NCBI GenBank assembly: GCA_963855995.1
Contig: OY979719.1
Span: 16,711,312-16,775,311 of the forward strand
DNA from: Muricea muricata
Lineage: Eukaryota > Cnidaria > Anthozoa > Malacalcyonacea > Plexauridae
Direction: 5' to 3'
DNA length: 64,000 nt
Part shown: positions 29,276 through 41,600 of the stretch, piece by piece
How the letters are laid out: the number at the start of each line of letters is the position of its first letter
Position numbering within the stretch: position 1 is the stretch's first letter
Notes under the pieces: model-generated
What the model was told of the DNA's origin: nothing
What the model saw: only the letters and a program-made list of their open reading frames with translations
Databases searched by the model: none
Translations under genes and position numbers: made by a program

Positions 29276-31865
29276 ATGGAAAAAGAGCGAAGCAAATTTT
29301 ACTTTGCAGCGAGTATTCGAGGCGGCAGAAACGACGTGGAATTGTACCGTGAGTTGATCCACTATTTGCAAACGTTCGGGACAGTTTTAACCGAGCATAT
29401 TGGCTTGGAGAGTTTGAAAAGCTCAGGTATTGATTCATAAAAGTGTTCTTTTAGACCACAGGCCACGTTTCTGCTGAGCAGGCATCTTAATTAGTATTTG
29501 CCTGATGCATTTTACTGCAGATCATTTATAGTGAAGAATATTTGAAACATGTGGAATCTTCAGGAAAGGTTTTGGGAAATTTAGCGAGTGGTGATGCAAC
29601 AGTTCTGCAATGTCAACTTCTGTGAGGGAAATGTAATTTTTGTTATGATGGGGGGGGGAGGGAGGGGGGAGGAGGGTGGAATGAGGTCTTGCCTTTTAGT
29701 CTTCAATCCCCTGACCCTCGGCTTGGAAACATCAGAAGTTTCGGATGTTTCCACACAATATTTCCCACTTAGCCTCCACTTTACAGAACATAAAATATGG
29801 CAGCATTTTTCATACATTGCCCTTCCATATTCAAAGGGCTTTCTAGTATTGTCTGTCATAGTTTCTCAGTTGCGACTACGCAAAGGATTGCGGCAAAGGT
29901 TTACTTTGCAGCAAGTATCCGTGCAGGACGTGATGATGCGAAGATCTATAAAGATTTAATTGATTATATTAAACTTCATTGTCATGTTCTATCTGAGAGC
30001 GAACAACTTGGACCGAATATTGATCAGGAAGCAAAGGGTATTTTAATGGTGATATAACCAGGGATGCCAGAACCTTAAAAGGGCCAGGGGGGGCAAACTT
30101 TTGTTGAAGAGCACTGACAAAATTTTAATCATGTTAAATTCCATATCTGGGAATTTAGAGGGTTAGCTGCATTTTTTTAGTCAAATATGAGTCTGATTTT
30201 GTCAATTTATGTGCCTTAATGGGCTGTGTTACCATCAAGGCATCTTGAAAACTGACTGTTCAAAAATGAAGCGTAAAAGAACTTGAGCTCTGCTTTCAGT
30301 GTCTTACCGGTACATAATATTCTTCATACGTAAAGGGTACTTTTGCCCCTTTCCCTTGCCACTCCCATCAAAAGGTGAAGGGGCAGCTGACCTTCCTGCC
30401 CCCAGTTCCGGCATCCCTGGATATCACTTGAGACACCAGAGGACATTGAATTGGAAGTAAACAGAAGCTTTGAAAAACTAGATTCATATTAATCTTAATA
30501 TGAATTGTTAGGATTGTTATGAAATAAACAGAAGCTATTCAACACCCCCCCCCCCATTTTTATGCAGTTTGTGTACCAGTAATGGTGAAACGACCAGTTC
30601 AGAAAATGGAATTGACTGACCAGAATCTATATAATAAGCAAGATTAACTTCAAAGGTTCTGGACCAGGACGTGAAAAAATTAATAGTTAAATAAATCTTG
30701 GGTATCTGAGTAACACCTCCACCCCCCCCCACTCACCCCCCCCCCCCAAACAACTACTATCTGGAATTGCTTTATGACTTGTTGTCAAGACCTACACTGT
30801 GACAAAACTTGTGGTTTGTTTTAAGATGATGTCCAGCCTGTAATATAAACGATCAATTTCCCATTTTTAAAAAATTTTCACTTTAATATTCCACATAATT
30901 TCTGTTTTGCCAACAGAATTTTTGTATATGTGTAATAATGTTGTAGTATTGAAATTTGGTTGTATATTAATATAAAACAATAATTTGTAAAAAGTAATGG
31001 GCATTTTGTATATTATTGCATGGTTATGACCAACTGTGCATCAAAATATTTATTTTTACTGTCTCTCATTAGGGGAAAACGTTAAACCTGACAAATTCAT
31101 ACATGACAGAGATATGGCTTGGTTAGACGAAAGTGATGGTAAAGCAATTACTGTGTATGACAATTTTACGGTAGTTTGACCTTCCAAGAACGACATTAGA
31201 TTCATTTTTGCCCTACTGATGATCAATTATCATATCATCTCATATCAAGCAATTTTTATTCAGGAAGCCTACCGCAAAAAGTGTTTTTCAGTAGGGTCCT
31301 ATGCCCTGAGCAAGGATCCCCCATTTACTGTTAAGGGTCCAGGTTCAATCTAAGCTGTACCCCACCGTAATTGAGCCATTTAGCACCTAACTGTCATAGC
31401 TGAATAAATATTGATATTAGACTGCATTTAGTGATGACTAATTTAAATACAGGTAATTTGCACTATATATACAAAAGGCCATATGACCTCTATTCTCATG
31501 TAGAATGCCGATTATTAGGAAAAAAATTGTCGTTATTTTTAGTCCTAATTGCCGAGGTGACCCAGCCCTCACTGGGAGTTGGCTATGAAATTGGCCGAGC
31601 CATTGAACGTGGAAAAACCATTTTGTGCCTGTTTAGGCCATCATCTGGAAGAGGTTTGCCTCTGAAATTGTCTCATTTAGAACGTGCTTAAAAATGCGGC
31701 GTGTAAAATTAAAGCATTCACTGTTTTGGAAATTGTTTAGTTCTATCGGCGATGATTCGTGGGGCGGTTGGCAAACAGTTGCAGGTCATGGATTACGAAG
31801 GTGAAGAGGAAGCCAAGAAGATTATCAGAGGATTTCTTTCTGCGAATAACTTAATCGCCAATTGA
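29276..31865 (+). CDS. DNPH1: 2'-deoxynucleoside 5'-phosphate N-hydrolase 1 (four exons, about 149 residues)
   Basis: Exons: 29276-29426 (ATG in ACCATGG context), 31073-31138, 31543-31653 and 31741-31865 (TGA). The enzyme cleaves the N-glycosidic bond of deoxynucleoside monophosphates. Mammalian DNPH1 (RCL) removes 5-hydroxymethyl-dUMP from the nucleotide pool (family knowledge). Visible signatures are KFYFAASIRGGRND (first strand, with the active-site Tyr and phosphate-binding Ser/Arg), TVLTEH, and DVLIAEVTQPSLGVGYEIGRA, whose Glu is the family nucleophile. ILCLFRP and VLSAMIRGA follow. Human DNPH1 is 174 residues; this one lacks the extended N- and C-termini. The donor at 31,653 (GTTTGC) is weak, but the frame requires it. 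A second copy of the first-exon domain lies in intron 1 (separate entry). Confidence 0.93.
29870..30037 (+). CDS. Duplicated DNPH1 first-exon domain (alternative or extra exon)
   Basis: Inside DNPH1 intron 1, 168 bp encode KVYFAASIRAGRDDAKIYKD and continue to DQEAKG. This is a diverged copy of the first exon's YFAASIRGGRNDVELYREL. It has an acceptor (GTTTCTCAG, 29,869) and a donor (GGTATTTT after 30,037), both phase 1. It could therefore be spliced between exons 1 and 2 without breaking frame. Alternatively an ATG at 29,797 is in frame, allowing use as an alternative first exon. The reading frame is open for 86 codons (29,797-30,057) and substitutions are conservative, so it looks functional rather than decayed. 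Confidence 0.7.
30059..30421. mobile_element. MITE with CCAGGGATGCC ends
   Basis: CCAGGGATGCCAGAAC at 30,059 and GTTCCGGCATCCCTGG at 30,406-30,421 are terminal inverted repeats. The element begins just after the stop that ends the open frame of the duplicated DNPH1 exon. No clear target duplication is visible. Confidence 0.75.
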
Positions 31866-32177
31866 TGCTTTCTTGTTTTCGAGACACACCGGTACAAATG
31901 CTAGATTTGCCACAAGTCCTCGCTTATTTAATTGTGAATTTCTCAGCGACTTGGAGCAAGGCTGGACACATTCCTATACTCTGCATGCATGTAGAGATTG
32001 AGGCTATGAGGTGCAATGCACACGAGGTCGTTTTTCGAGCGTTTCTATTATATATGAAATATTCAGTTCAAAAGCTCCCAATATCTTAGCATGTCCAACG
32101 AAAGCTAGCATAAAACTCGTTATAGCTCATGTCGTTTTCATTTGGGCGTTTGTAAAACGCTCCCAAACGATCGACAA

Positions 32178-32553
32178 CGCGTGCACATCATAGATATCTC
32201 ATATACAGTAGATAGCGCATCTGTATATCAAAAAGTGAAGCCAAAAATCTCAGCGGTATCCCCTCATAACAATAGGCGGCGGCCAAATTGGTCGTTCCCA
32301 CTCATCAAAATAATGCTACAGAAAACAGTATACCTTTCTGCATTTGTGTATTAAATACGTTTTAGCTGCATAAAAGAGGACGTATTGTCAACTTTGTCCG
32401 TTTCCGAAATACAAAATACACAAATTATCATGCTCCGTGTCAACTCTGTGGGAACGACCAACGCCTGCGATCTGGCTTCAATTTTCGCCTGCCCACAGTG
32501 TGGGATGCACCATCTATTAGTGTATATGAGATATCTATGGTGCACATAACCTG
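32178..32553. mobile_element. MITE with GTGCACCATAGATATCTCAT ends
   Basis: GTGCACATCATAGATATCTC at the left and GAGATATCTATGGTGCAC at the right are inverted. Inside, TTGGTCGTTCCCAC and GTGGGAACGACCAA form a second inverted pair, so it folds as a long hairpin about 375 bp long. Confidence 0.83.
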
Positions 32554-34756
32554 AAACTGGCGGAAGATTGTTTGAAAGTACAAACGGCGGCAAATTTCAA
32601 ACCGAAGTATCGCAAGTTAATTGTATCGCTCATACGCGGAGATAGGACCCTTCGTCGAAAACATCAATTTTGAGCCTAGGCGAAGCGATAACAACAATTC
32701 GCAAAAAAGCAAAAGGCTTTCCAATTTTTTACAGCGAATTTTTGATTTGGTAAACGTTGCAAACTCACTTGATGAAAATGACCATTCTGCTTTTCGACAA
32801 ACTTTTTATTAGCAGAGTGGGAATTAATAGCAATTAGAGCATATATACTTACTCTTTTCAGCTGTGCCTAATGAATTTTCTTAATTCAAAAAAGTTTGGG
32901 GCAATGGTCCCTTTACCTTGTTTGAAACTTTCTTTTCTCTACACAGAGCTTCCCAATAAATTTATTTTTCTTAACTTGTCTGCGTTCTAGCGCGCATGTT
33001 TTTTAGCTGATTTTTAATAGAAAACGGCGCAGCGCGGGTTATTAATACTTATTATGGCGTAAAAATTAATTCAGTTTTCCTATCCAGGTTAAGCAATTTT
33101 TGTGTGTAATATTGCTGATTTATATCGAAATGGTCTACAGCTATTTTTATTGCCATATCTCATATATTAAGTTCACGAAATTAAATAGCTCGAACGACCG
33201 ATTTAGTATCTCCCAGAGGCGCCATAGCGGAATTCGACACTTCGTAATGGCTTATTCTGCCTTTGCAATTAAAAGATCATTAACATAACGCGCACTTCGT
33301 CGTGTTCAAACGTTGTTTTCAAATTGAATTCGATGTAGTAATCTTCGTGGTAAGTTGAGAGAGGTTTTGAATCGACATTTAGGCCAAGGTGGCTTCTCTT
33401 TACCGAGGTCTTATTCACAGACAGAAGATCTTGAACCGTCAAAATACAAATGTAAAGTACGTATGATGTTATTAATTGCAACTTCCTATATAAATATTTC
33501 ATCGTATTAGTAATTTGTATCATTTCTAAGTACCCACGTTTGATTCTCTGTTGCTTATTTCAAGATGTCTTCTACAGTAAACAGCCATGTTCTTTTAAAA
33601 ATAATCCGGCTTCATTTTGTATTGAGCTTTATAATCATAACTACAAACTTTAAGCGTGTTTTCCTCATTTTGCCTCGAGGTCTCGTTCGTCAAATAATTA
33701 CGTACAGTTAGATTACCCGATATTGAAATAGGTTCACACGTTCTGTATACTTCTTCTGTAGGTTTTACTGTATCTCTAAATTTAAACGTTTATACATTCA
33801 TCCAGCCTAATTCAACGTTGTATTTTGCTGTTAACCTTATAAAAGCCATTTAGAAACGAATGTTACAATTCATTGAGAATTGAATCGTTTAATACGTTGA
33901 CCGACAATTGTGATATGAAACGAGCTGTTAATTGGCGGGTGTTTTGAGCAGAATATTGTTGTTCTTCGCGTCTTACCCCCTTTCTCGTCGAGCGCATATT
34001 TAAAAACGATTTATAGGTCGAAGGATGTTGGTTTAAGACCACAAGACATCGATAAGGTACATGTCAATATAAAAAAAGTATTTAAAGACCCAAATGGTCA
34101 TAAAATAGGTTTTACATAGGTATTCGTTTGCAAAGATGTGTTTCTTGGCGATGACAGTGCATTGAGTTGCAACATTTGGCAGAAATCGGCTGAAAATTGC
34201 GAGCAGTAAGTCAACGCAAACGCAGGAATTGATTATTTACATACGACAAGTGCTGTGAAGACGTACATAATGCTATATTCCACTTGGTTTTTAAGAGTTG
34301 TTAAGCGGGTGTAACGAAGCCAAGTGTTGAAACTATACAAAGATTCAGTTGCTTTACGCCTGAATTACAGTATTACTTTAGGCTAAATACATTAGTATGG
34401 TTTATATTTGCTTACTACACGACCTTGCTTTGCCGCCTGTGTTGATACAAAGTTAAAGGTCATTGAACTTCCTTGTTCCAAATTCAGTTTGGCAAAAATA
34501 AAGGATATATTTTATGAGTGATAATGTTCGTCAAAGAAGGCGCAAAAAATTATGTTAAAAATCGCTTCTGAACTGTGATAGGCTGGTACGAATCACAGTA
34601 CCCCTTTACTAAGGCAACAGTAATATACAGTCTTTAATAAGTCTGGCTAGTTTACAGGGTCGGTTGTGGTTGTGTTTAAAAAAGCAGACTTTCAAAATCA
34701 TTTGTAATAATTTGACAGATCTGAATGCTTTGATTTCCTGATTCGCAAAACACAAG

Positions 34757-34880
34757 GTGTCCTTGAATGTCCTTGAATTTAAAAAACAAAAATCAAGCTT
34801 TGAAAGTCCTTGAATTTATTGAGAAGTGCTTGAAAGTTCTTGAATTCATAAAGAAGTGCTTGAAAGTTCTTGAATTAATC
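34757..34880. repeat. CTTGAAAGT-CCTTGAATT tandem tract
   Basis: Units of about 32 bp, AAGTGCTTGAAAGTTCTTGA, repeat two to three times, with shorter GTCCTTGAATT words before them. Confidence 0.75.
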
Positions 34881-37800
34881 TTGCTTTAGTTTCTTAACAT
34901 TGTTTTGACTTTAAAAATACCAATTGCAGCAGTGGCTCATGAATTCAAAATTTGCCTGGTGAAATTCATTTAACTTGTTTTGATATTCAATTTAGCCGCA
35001 CGTCCCACTAATTTATGAGTAGTCCCAAATTGGTTTCAACAACCGATTTTTTCAGTGAAAAATTAACAACTTTACAACCATACAATGTTTATAAAAAAAG
35101 TAGACCTTTCGAAATCAAAACTAGACTCAACTAAAGGATTTTAAAGGCCATACATCAGGAATTCAAGAACTAAAAAGAGTTGTTAAATAATGTTCTAACT
35201 GCATACCGGTACACTTTTCGTTATTCTGTTTTCGTTTTATTAGAATTCTAGAGGTAAAATGGTGTTTGTTTTATTCGAAAGTAACCCCGTTGGGTTTGTA
35301 TGTTTAAAGAATAATGATGGTCTCCAACAGAGTAAGCCTATTGATCTAAAGATAGAAAAAATAAGATCCAAGCAATGTGTGCGATCTTATTTCGTTGTAA
35401 ACTTTTGCCGCTAGAATTTTGTGAAATTTCTAGGATGCGTTTTTTTTTATCGTGAAAAATATCGCCCGTGTGTTAAATGTGTGTGATGTTTTCTTTGTGT
35501 TGAATAATATTTGTGTTGATTTTGCGGTCGGTTTGAGGTGGCGTGCTTGATATCTATTTGTTGACGCGATGACAGCAGTTTCGCGCACTTTACGGTAATT
35601 ACCATTGGCGCTTGGTTACGGAATCACATAGGTGACGTGATATGCATTGCTAGATCATGGAATGATGTACTATCTTCAGTACTATACTGTTGTAAAACTG
35701 TGTGTGAAATATACATACTACCGTGTAATCTACCTTGCAATCGTTTCCGTTCTAATATAGAATTAGCGCGCTAATTTGTTGATTACGTTGGAAAGATCAG
35801 TTAAATTGACAATATAACTTCTTTGTTAAAATTTTGTCGCTCTCTTCCTTGTCGAGATATTCAAGTATATTGGATATGCAAATAATGCATATTTCGTAAC
35901 ATATACAAGAATGTAAAGAACTAAAACTACGCACTTGCATGTGTGTATACTATTATTAACATACCGGCCTGGCAATTTCAACTATTTTTTTAATAGCTGA
36001 AGCTTTTTGAAAAGTCATTATGCGGAATGACGTCGGTGGTTGTGTTATTTTCATATCAAATATAAAATTGAATGTTTCGACAGTAAAACATTTAGTTACA
36101 AAATTCCATCGAAGAAGCTATTGATATTATTATTTTAACCGATCTTCCGCGAAAACAGTAAGAGTTTTGCATGGGTAAACCTCAAGTTTTGAAGAATTTG
36201 TAGGAATTTTGTGAGGGAAGAAAATCGGCGTTTTATACTAAGCTGGCTTCCTTGAAAGTTTCGTGGAAATTCGTTTACTCGATAATTTGTCACAACTCTC
36301 TGCTCTCATTAAAATGCAAATGACTTTCATCATAACAAAGAACTAATTTACATACATTGGACAACAAACACACAGTACATGCTTTTATGGCTCGATTTAA
36401 ATTGAACTGTTTCGATTGTTCGTAGTTATTTTGGCTACAACAAGATTGCTGGATTGTGTAACTCCATGTTATTCTGGCCTGACGATAGTGGAAGATTCGG
36501 CCGGGCTTAGAACGTTGGAATTTTACGTGAAGAGATAAATTATATATCGTTACAAAATTATCCAACGTGGTGAGTTTGGCTTTATTGAAGATATTTACTT
36601 TCAATAAAGTTAGATTTATAGAAAAGGAAATTGGATTGATAGCCTTGTACAGATTTTGCACAAATTAGTAATGTCTCTTTTACAAAGTCAAAGAGAAATA
36701 CTGTTTTAAATATATATTTTAAACAGTTCGGGGTTCCTTTATATCGTACGGTTATATTGCATGTATTTGTAGTTGTTGTGTATTTCTTCATGTCGCCAAA
36801 GAAGCCTCAGCTAGGTGAAACTGTCGATGATGAGAGCTGCCCATTGTCGACACGAGATTTTCTTTGGTCTCGAGTTCTGGTTAAACGACAATATCAGAGC
36901 ATTAGAGTTGGTAAGCCAACGAGGGCACGAGATTTCGTCGTAAGAACCCTGTGATATCTCAACTCCCATTCCTCGGTTATTGAAGGCAGCATTTGCTGAT
37001 AAAGTAACTGTAACGAGAATTTGCATGAGAGTTTTCTTAACTCTTGCCTCTGGCCAAACGAGAACAAGAGTCGATGTATAAGAGTCGACCAAATACAGCC
37101 ACGTGGGCAAAAATATTTCTCAGCTCATCAAAATTTAAAGTTGCTCAAACGCTATTACAGTTGGTAAGTCGTGGAGATTTAGCAGACAAACGCAAGCGAG
37201 AGAGTTGTATCATCACTCGTCTACTCTCGTTCTCGTTTGATTCGGATTTAACGTCTGCTCACAGCTCACAACGTCAAATTTAATGATCAATCTTCCCCAA
37301 TGCTTTTTAAATCAATTTGAATTAAATTATGCATATATAAAGTAAAATATCCAAATCTATCGGCTGATTATCGAGAGGTACAAATGATATGAGTAATTTA
37401 TAATAAGCAATAAAAGCTTGTTAAAAACGAGGCGTTAGTTTTTACCCATATTTTGAGGTGTTTTCTTCGCCAGCAATAAACAATTTCGAGTTTATAATAT
37501 ATAGTGCTCCTCAAACGAACTTGAATTTAGCGAAATTCGGCACGAAAGTTAATTTATGAGCGTCGATTACCGTTGTATCAAGACGATGAGGTTCACACTT
37601 ATCGTAAGAATCTGGCAAATGTGATTGAGTGAATTCTATACCATTGCAAAAGCAATCTTATATTTGTCTTGTACTTTGGTTTCTTCACATATTCATTCAC
37701 ATGCGCCAGAAGGAGAAAATCTCCGATTATTACGACAAGTGTGAACCAGCTGGCTTTAGGTGGTGATTTTCTTTGTGTTTTATCATGAATTACTTTGGTA

Positions 37801-38089
37801 CACTGAACTATAACTTAAGTGTAAACCTGACGTTGTCACTGTCGGTAACGCAGTCCAAATCACAAATAACACTGAATCTTTCACTAATCTGAATCCATAC
37901 AAGCAGAATTCGGGCTTGGACTTTCGTCCAGAAAGTAGTAACTTCGCCTCCGTTCAGTCTCTGGAGTTAAAAGAACTGACAAACTCGAGTATATTGGTGT
38001 GCCTCTACAAACTACTATACTGAAAACCATTGGTTGCCGACAATATAGAGATGGGACAGTAGGGCAACAGGAGTGTACACACGTACTGA

Positions 38090-38420
38090 GCACACAAGTT
38101 GTTTCACACGTACTGCAAATAGGTTAAAGCAAGTCTGTTCACAAGGTGTTGACAAGTTGTGTTTGTACTGCTTGTTCCAAGTTGTGGGAACAAGTTTGGA
38201 ACAAGCTGTTAACAACTTGTAACAAGCATGCGGGATTATCAGACTGTAACAAGATTGAAAGCTCAAGGCTATAAAACATTGTTTGGTCAACGCTCCAACA
38301 GGACAACCTTGTCCCAAGTCTGATAATCCCACCCTATGAAGCTTTTTACAAGTTGTTAACTGCTTGTTGCATACTAGCAGTGCTGAAGACAATTGTGACA
38401 GATTTGTTACAAGATGTCCA
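38090..38420. repeat. ACAAG-rich dispersed element, copy upstream of MGAT5
   Basis: AGTCTGTTCACAAGGTGTTG, TTGTTCCAAGTTGTGGGAAC and AACAAGCATGCGGGATTATC words, with an inverted GATTATCAGACT/AGTCTGATAATCCC pair. It lies about 230 bp upstream of the MGAT5 start codon. Confidence 0.7.
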
Positions 38421-38648
38421 TCTTTATGTGTGTAGTTTGTGTAATAGACATAGTTGTGTGAAAATAAGGCGGCATTTTTCACTACTTGGGGGCCCTACTG
38501 TTATTTCGCTATAGTGTCTTCATGCCCTGCAGGTTCTCGCTCGATGTGAAATCGTGTTTTGATGTCGTTTTTAGATGGAAAAGTCGTTAACGCCATGTTG
38601 TTCGAGTCCACTTCAGAATGACGTGAGCTACACGCCGTACTTTGGGTG

Positions 38649-41600
38649 ATGGTATCTTTACGAGTTATTTACCAACTGATCCTTATTGTCTGGTTCGGAT
38701 CTCTGATATTCATCTTCTCTTATATCACGGAATTAGGTAAGGACTCGGTGACTCGCAAATTTAGGGATTTTTCGAGAATGGTCAAGTAGAATCTCTTTAA
38801 AGTTGTTGCACATTCCTAGAAGGGAGCTTTGTCAAGGCGCCCTTTTAAATTTCGAACAAATTTTGGATAGCTTCTTGATGGCACAGCCAAACTTGTCACG
38901 AGGTTGTTCGATACATATTCTCATTTTCCTGAAGAATATATCTTATATCAGTATAATTTTGTGGAAACACGACCATATCAAATTTACGTGGTAGTGTTTC
39001 CACAAGATTATACTGATATTCATATTTACCGTGCAAAATTACGAGGAATTTAACATAACGTGTGTTTTAGGGTACCCAGAACCAGTACCGATTGCAACGG
39101 AGCTAATCAACCAAGATTCCTACCAGCCAATTACGGAGAAAAGTTAGTTCGTATTTTGAGAATGTAACCAGTATAGTGACAAAGGTGGAAAAAGTATCGG
39201 ATTCTGGGAACCTAGTTCCTAGAATTTTTTTGGACAAAAATTAGAGGGTTTTTTGAGGGGAATGACTGTCTAATAAAACGAGTATTTTGAAACTTTAATG
39301 AAATAATTAGATCAATGTTAAATGCGGCCGATTCAGGAAATTTGTTATTTATAATACAAACTAATACTTTTAGCTGTCAGCCTGTGACTGGCAACAAATG
39401 TTGCGAACTATAAAACGCTCTAGACTTATTAATTATTAATGACAAATAAACATGATATCTATTAACAGATTTCCTGAAATCAATGCAACTTGTGCATGTC
39501 CGACAAGTTTATGTTTTACTGAATTTCTCTCGAATATTCTTGCTGCACTTTCAGTATATTCTCAGTACCACAAGTCTTTTCTAACTTCAGGTGTTCTCCA
39601 ATCGCAGTCGACCACATCTGTTGTCGGAGCAGTGACAGAAGAGGCGACCAGTTCCGAGGAAATTCCCGCAGAAACTTTGCAATGTCCATTGCCAGAACCG
39701 AGTCGTGCATATCCATTTTGCCAAGAAAATGTCGTGGTGAGATATTAGATCTGTGTCAGTTATAAGTCGTTTTGGTACATCATTTTCTACTAACCAACTA
39801 TTGGTCCTTTCGAGGTTTACGGAATGAATGGTTTGTGAACTTTAATTTCTTATTTTGTCGCAGAGACTCTGGGACCACGGCGATCAAGCTTGCTATAAGA
39901 AATTTGGCGTGGATAAGTCGGACGATTGTTCTGTGCTTGGTTACTTGAGCGAGGTAAGATGTATGCATAGGAATGGAATTTCCACACAATTTCTCGTTTT
40001 TTTAATTTCCACTCGCGTTGATCATATCTTTGTATATCAATAAGGAAAATGTTTTGTATTAATTTCTTGCATGTAATTTACGGCTGGTGGAATTTTGTTT
40101 GGTGATTTGGGGTTTTGTATCTTTAGATTTTAATTGCAGCAATTTAACTTTTTTCATTCAGATTGAACGTTGGTGTCCATTGTTACCTGGGAAGAACGAG
40201 ACTTTAAAGAGTCGAAAAGATCCTGTCAAGGTTGGTTAAGGCGCGGTTACACGGTGATTTTTGCCTAGGGCGCGATTTTCCAATTTTTGTCCATGGGGAA
40301 GAGTATATTAGCGGCAAATTAATGTCTGTGATGATTGATGCTCATCTTCCAGAATCCAGATCACATCTTCTTCGTATACATCTTCCAGAAGAGAAAATCG
40401 CAGAAGAAAGTTCAACAAACTTCAGGAACTCAAATTCTGAAGATGGAATCCATTCTTCTGTAAAAATTTTTAATGATTATATATACACTGTTCCCGACCA
40501 AAAAGAGTCATTAATTGCCTGCAATTTGTCGCAGAGAGATTGCATATAACATGAGAAATACTATTTAACAATTAGATTACGGGCTCGAGATTTCTGTGCA
40601 GTGATAGTTGGTGAGGGCGAAACCCGAATCAACCACCAACGCATAGAAATCGAGGGCGAGTAATTGTTTTATAGTTGAATCTGAGATAAATAATTTATTT
40701 TTAAGTCACTTTGCATTGAAACCTATTACAGATTGTCTTTGAAAAATTAGAAAGAAACCAGAAAAAATATTGTTTTCCTATTTGCTATCTATCGGAGCAA
40801 TAGATAGCGAGTAGAGTAGCCAATCAAATTACAGCATTTGCATTAGTATGCTAATTAGGTATATTCTAGTAATACAGGTTTGCAGCATAATTGGGACTTT
40901 CTGAAACATTCCTAAACCTAAACCTAGTAGGAAATTCCTAAAAAATACTTGACAGGCAAAGCTTTGAAACAGCCTTTCTCGACAAGCCAAAGAGGCGAAA
41001 TGTATTCATATATTTAAACGCAATATTCATGATTAAATTTATACTAAATAAATAGTCACACCCTCTAGTTCTGTGAAAATAGCGTTGTTTTTTGTCGGGG
41101 TTTTTTTTTATAATAAACCATGAGCCATGTGACCATATATGCAAATTTTTTTACCAAAGCTGCTTAGATTTGGTGGGACCACCCCCTCCTGTTCTAAATG
41201 TTGCAAGTCTTTAAAAACAAAGGGGAGTGCCCAAGCTCATCCAACTAGATCTCGTAAAAAAATATATGACGACCCTTATGAAAACCTAGATATACAGGTA
41301 CATACCTATACATACAGCGTGTAGAATGGTCTTTGCTGTAGGATCCAGATCACACGAAATATGCTAAATACTGGAATACAGGAATAAGTTTACACGGGTC
41401 ATTATTTTAGGCAAAGCTCCGAACGAATATAAAAGGACTTTTTAAAATTCTCAAACATTCCTACTACAAGTGGACAAGAAATCGTCTGTCAAGTTGGTGG
41501 CCAGAGTGGGTGGCCGGGATTAAAGCTATAAAGAAACAGCATGCACAAAAGAATCGCTTAAAGAAAAAGGTGATAACATTGGGGGTTTTTTTTGTATATG

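Larger units (their letters stand above)
31866..38648. other. Intergenic region between DNPH1 and MGAT5
   Basis: Almost 6.8 kb with no gene I can support. It contains a MITE (32,178-32,553), a CTTGAAAGTCCTTGAATT tandem tract (34,757-34,880) and an ACAAG-rich element (38,090-38,420). The rest is AT-rich unique sequence. The longest frames (minus 36,290-36,661 and minus 38,015-38,482) lack family motifs; the latter overlaps the repeat. Confidence 0.6.

Noticed and set aside
29133..29438. 101-codon minus-strand frame over the DNPH1 first exon
   Set aside because: Antisense shadow of the real exon; no splice signals or motif of its own.
36290..36661. 123-codon minus-strand frame in the DNPH1-MGAT5 intergenic region
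   Set aside because: Low-complexity, no family signature, no conserved-looking start context.
38015..38482. 155-codon minus-strand frame with many Cys, Leu and Ser
   Set aside because: Most of it overlaps an ACAAG-rich repeat; similar frames arise from other copies of that repeat.
40232..40549. 105-codon + strand frame immediately after an MGAT5 donor
   Set aside because: It starts at the exon-intron boundary, does not continue MGAT5 similarity and would bypass the well-supported exon at 41,160.
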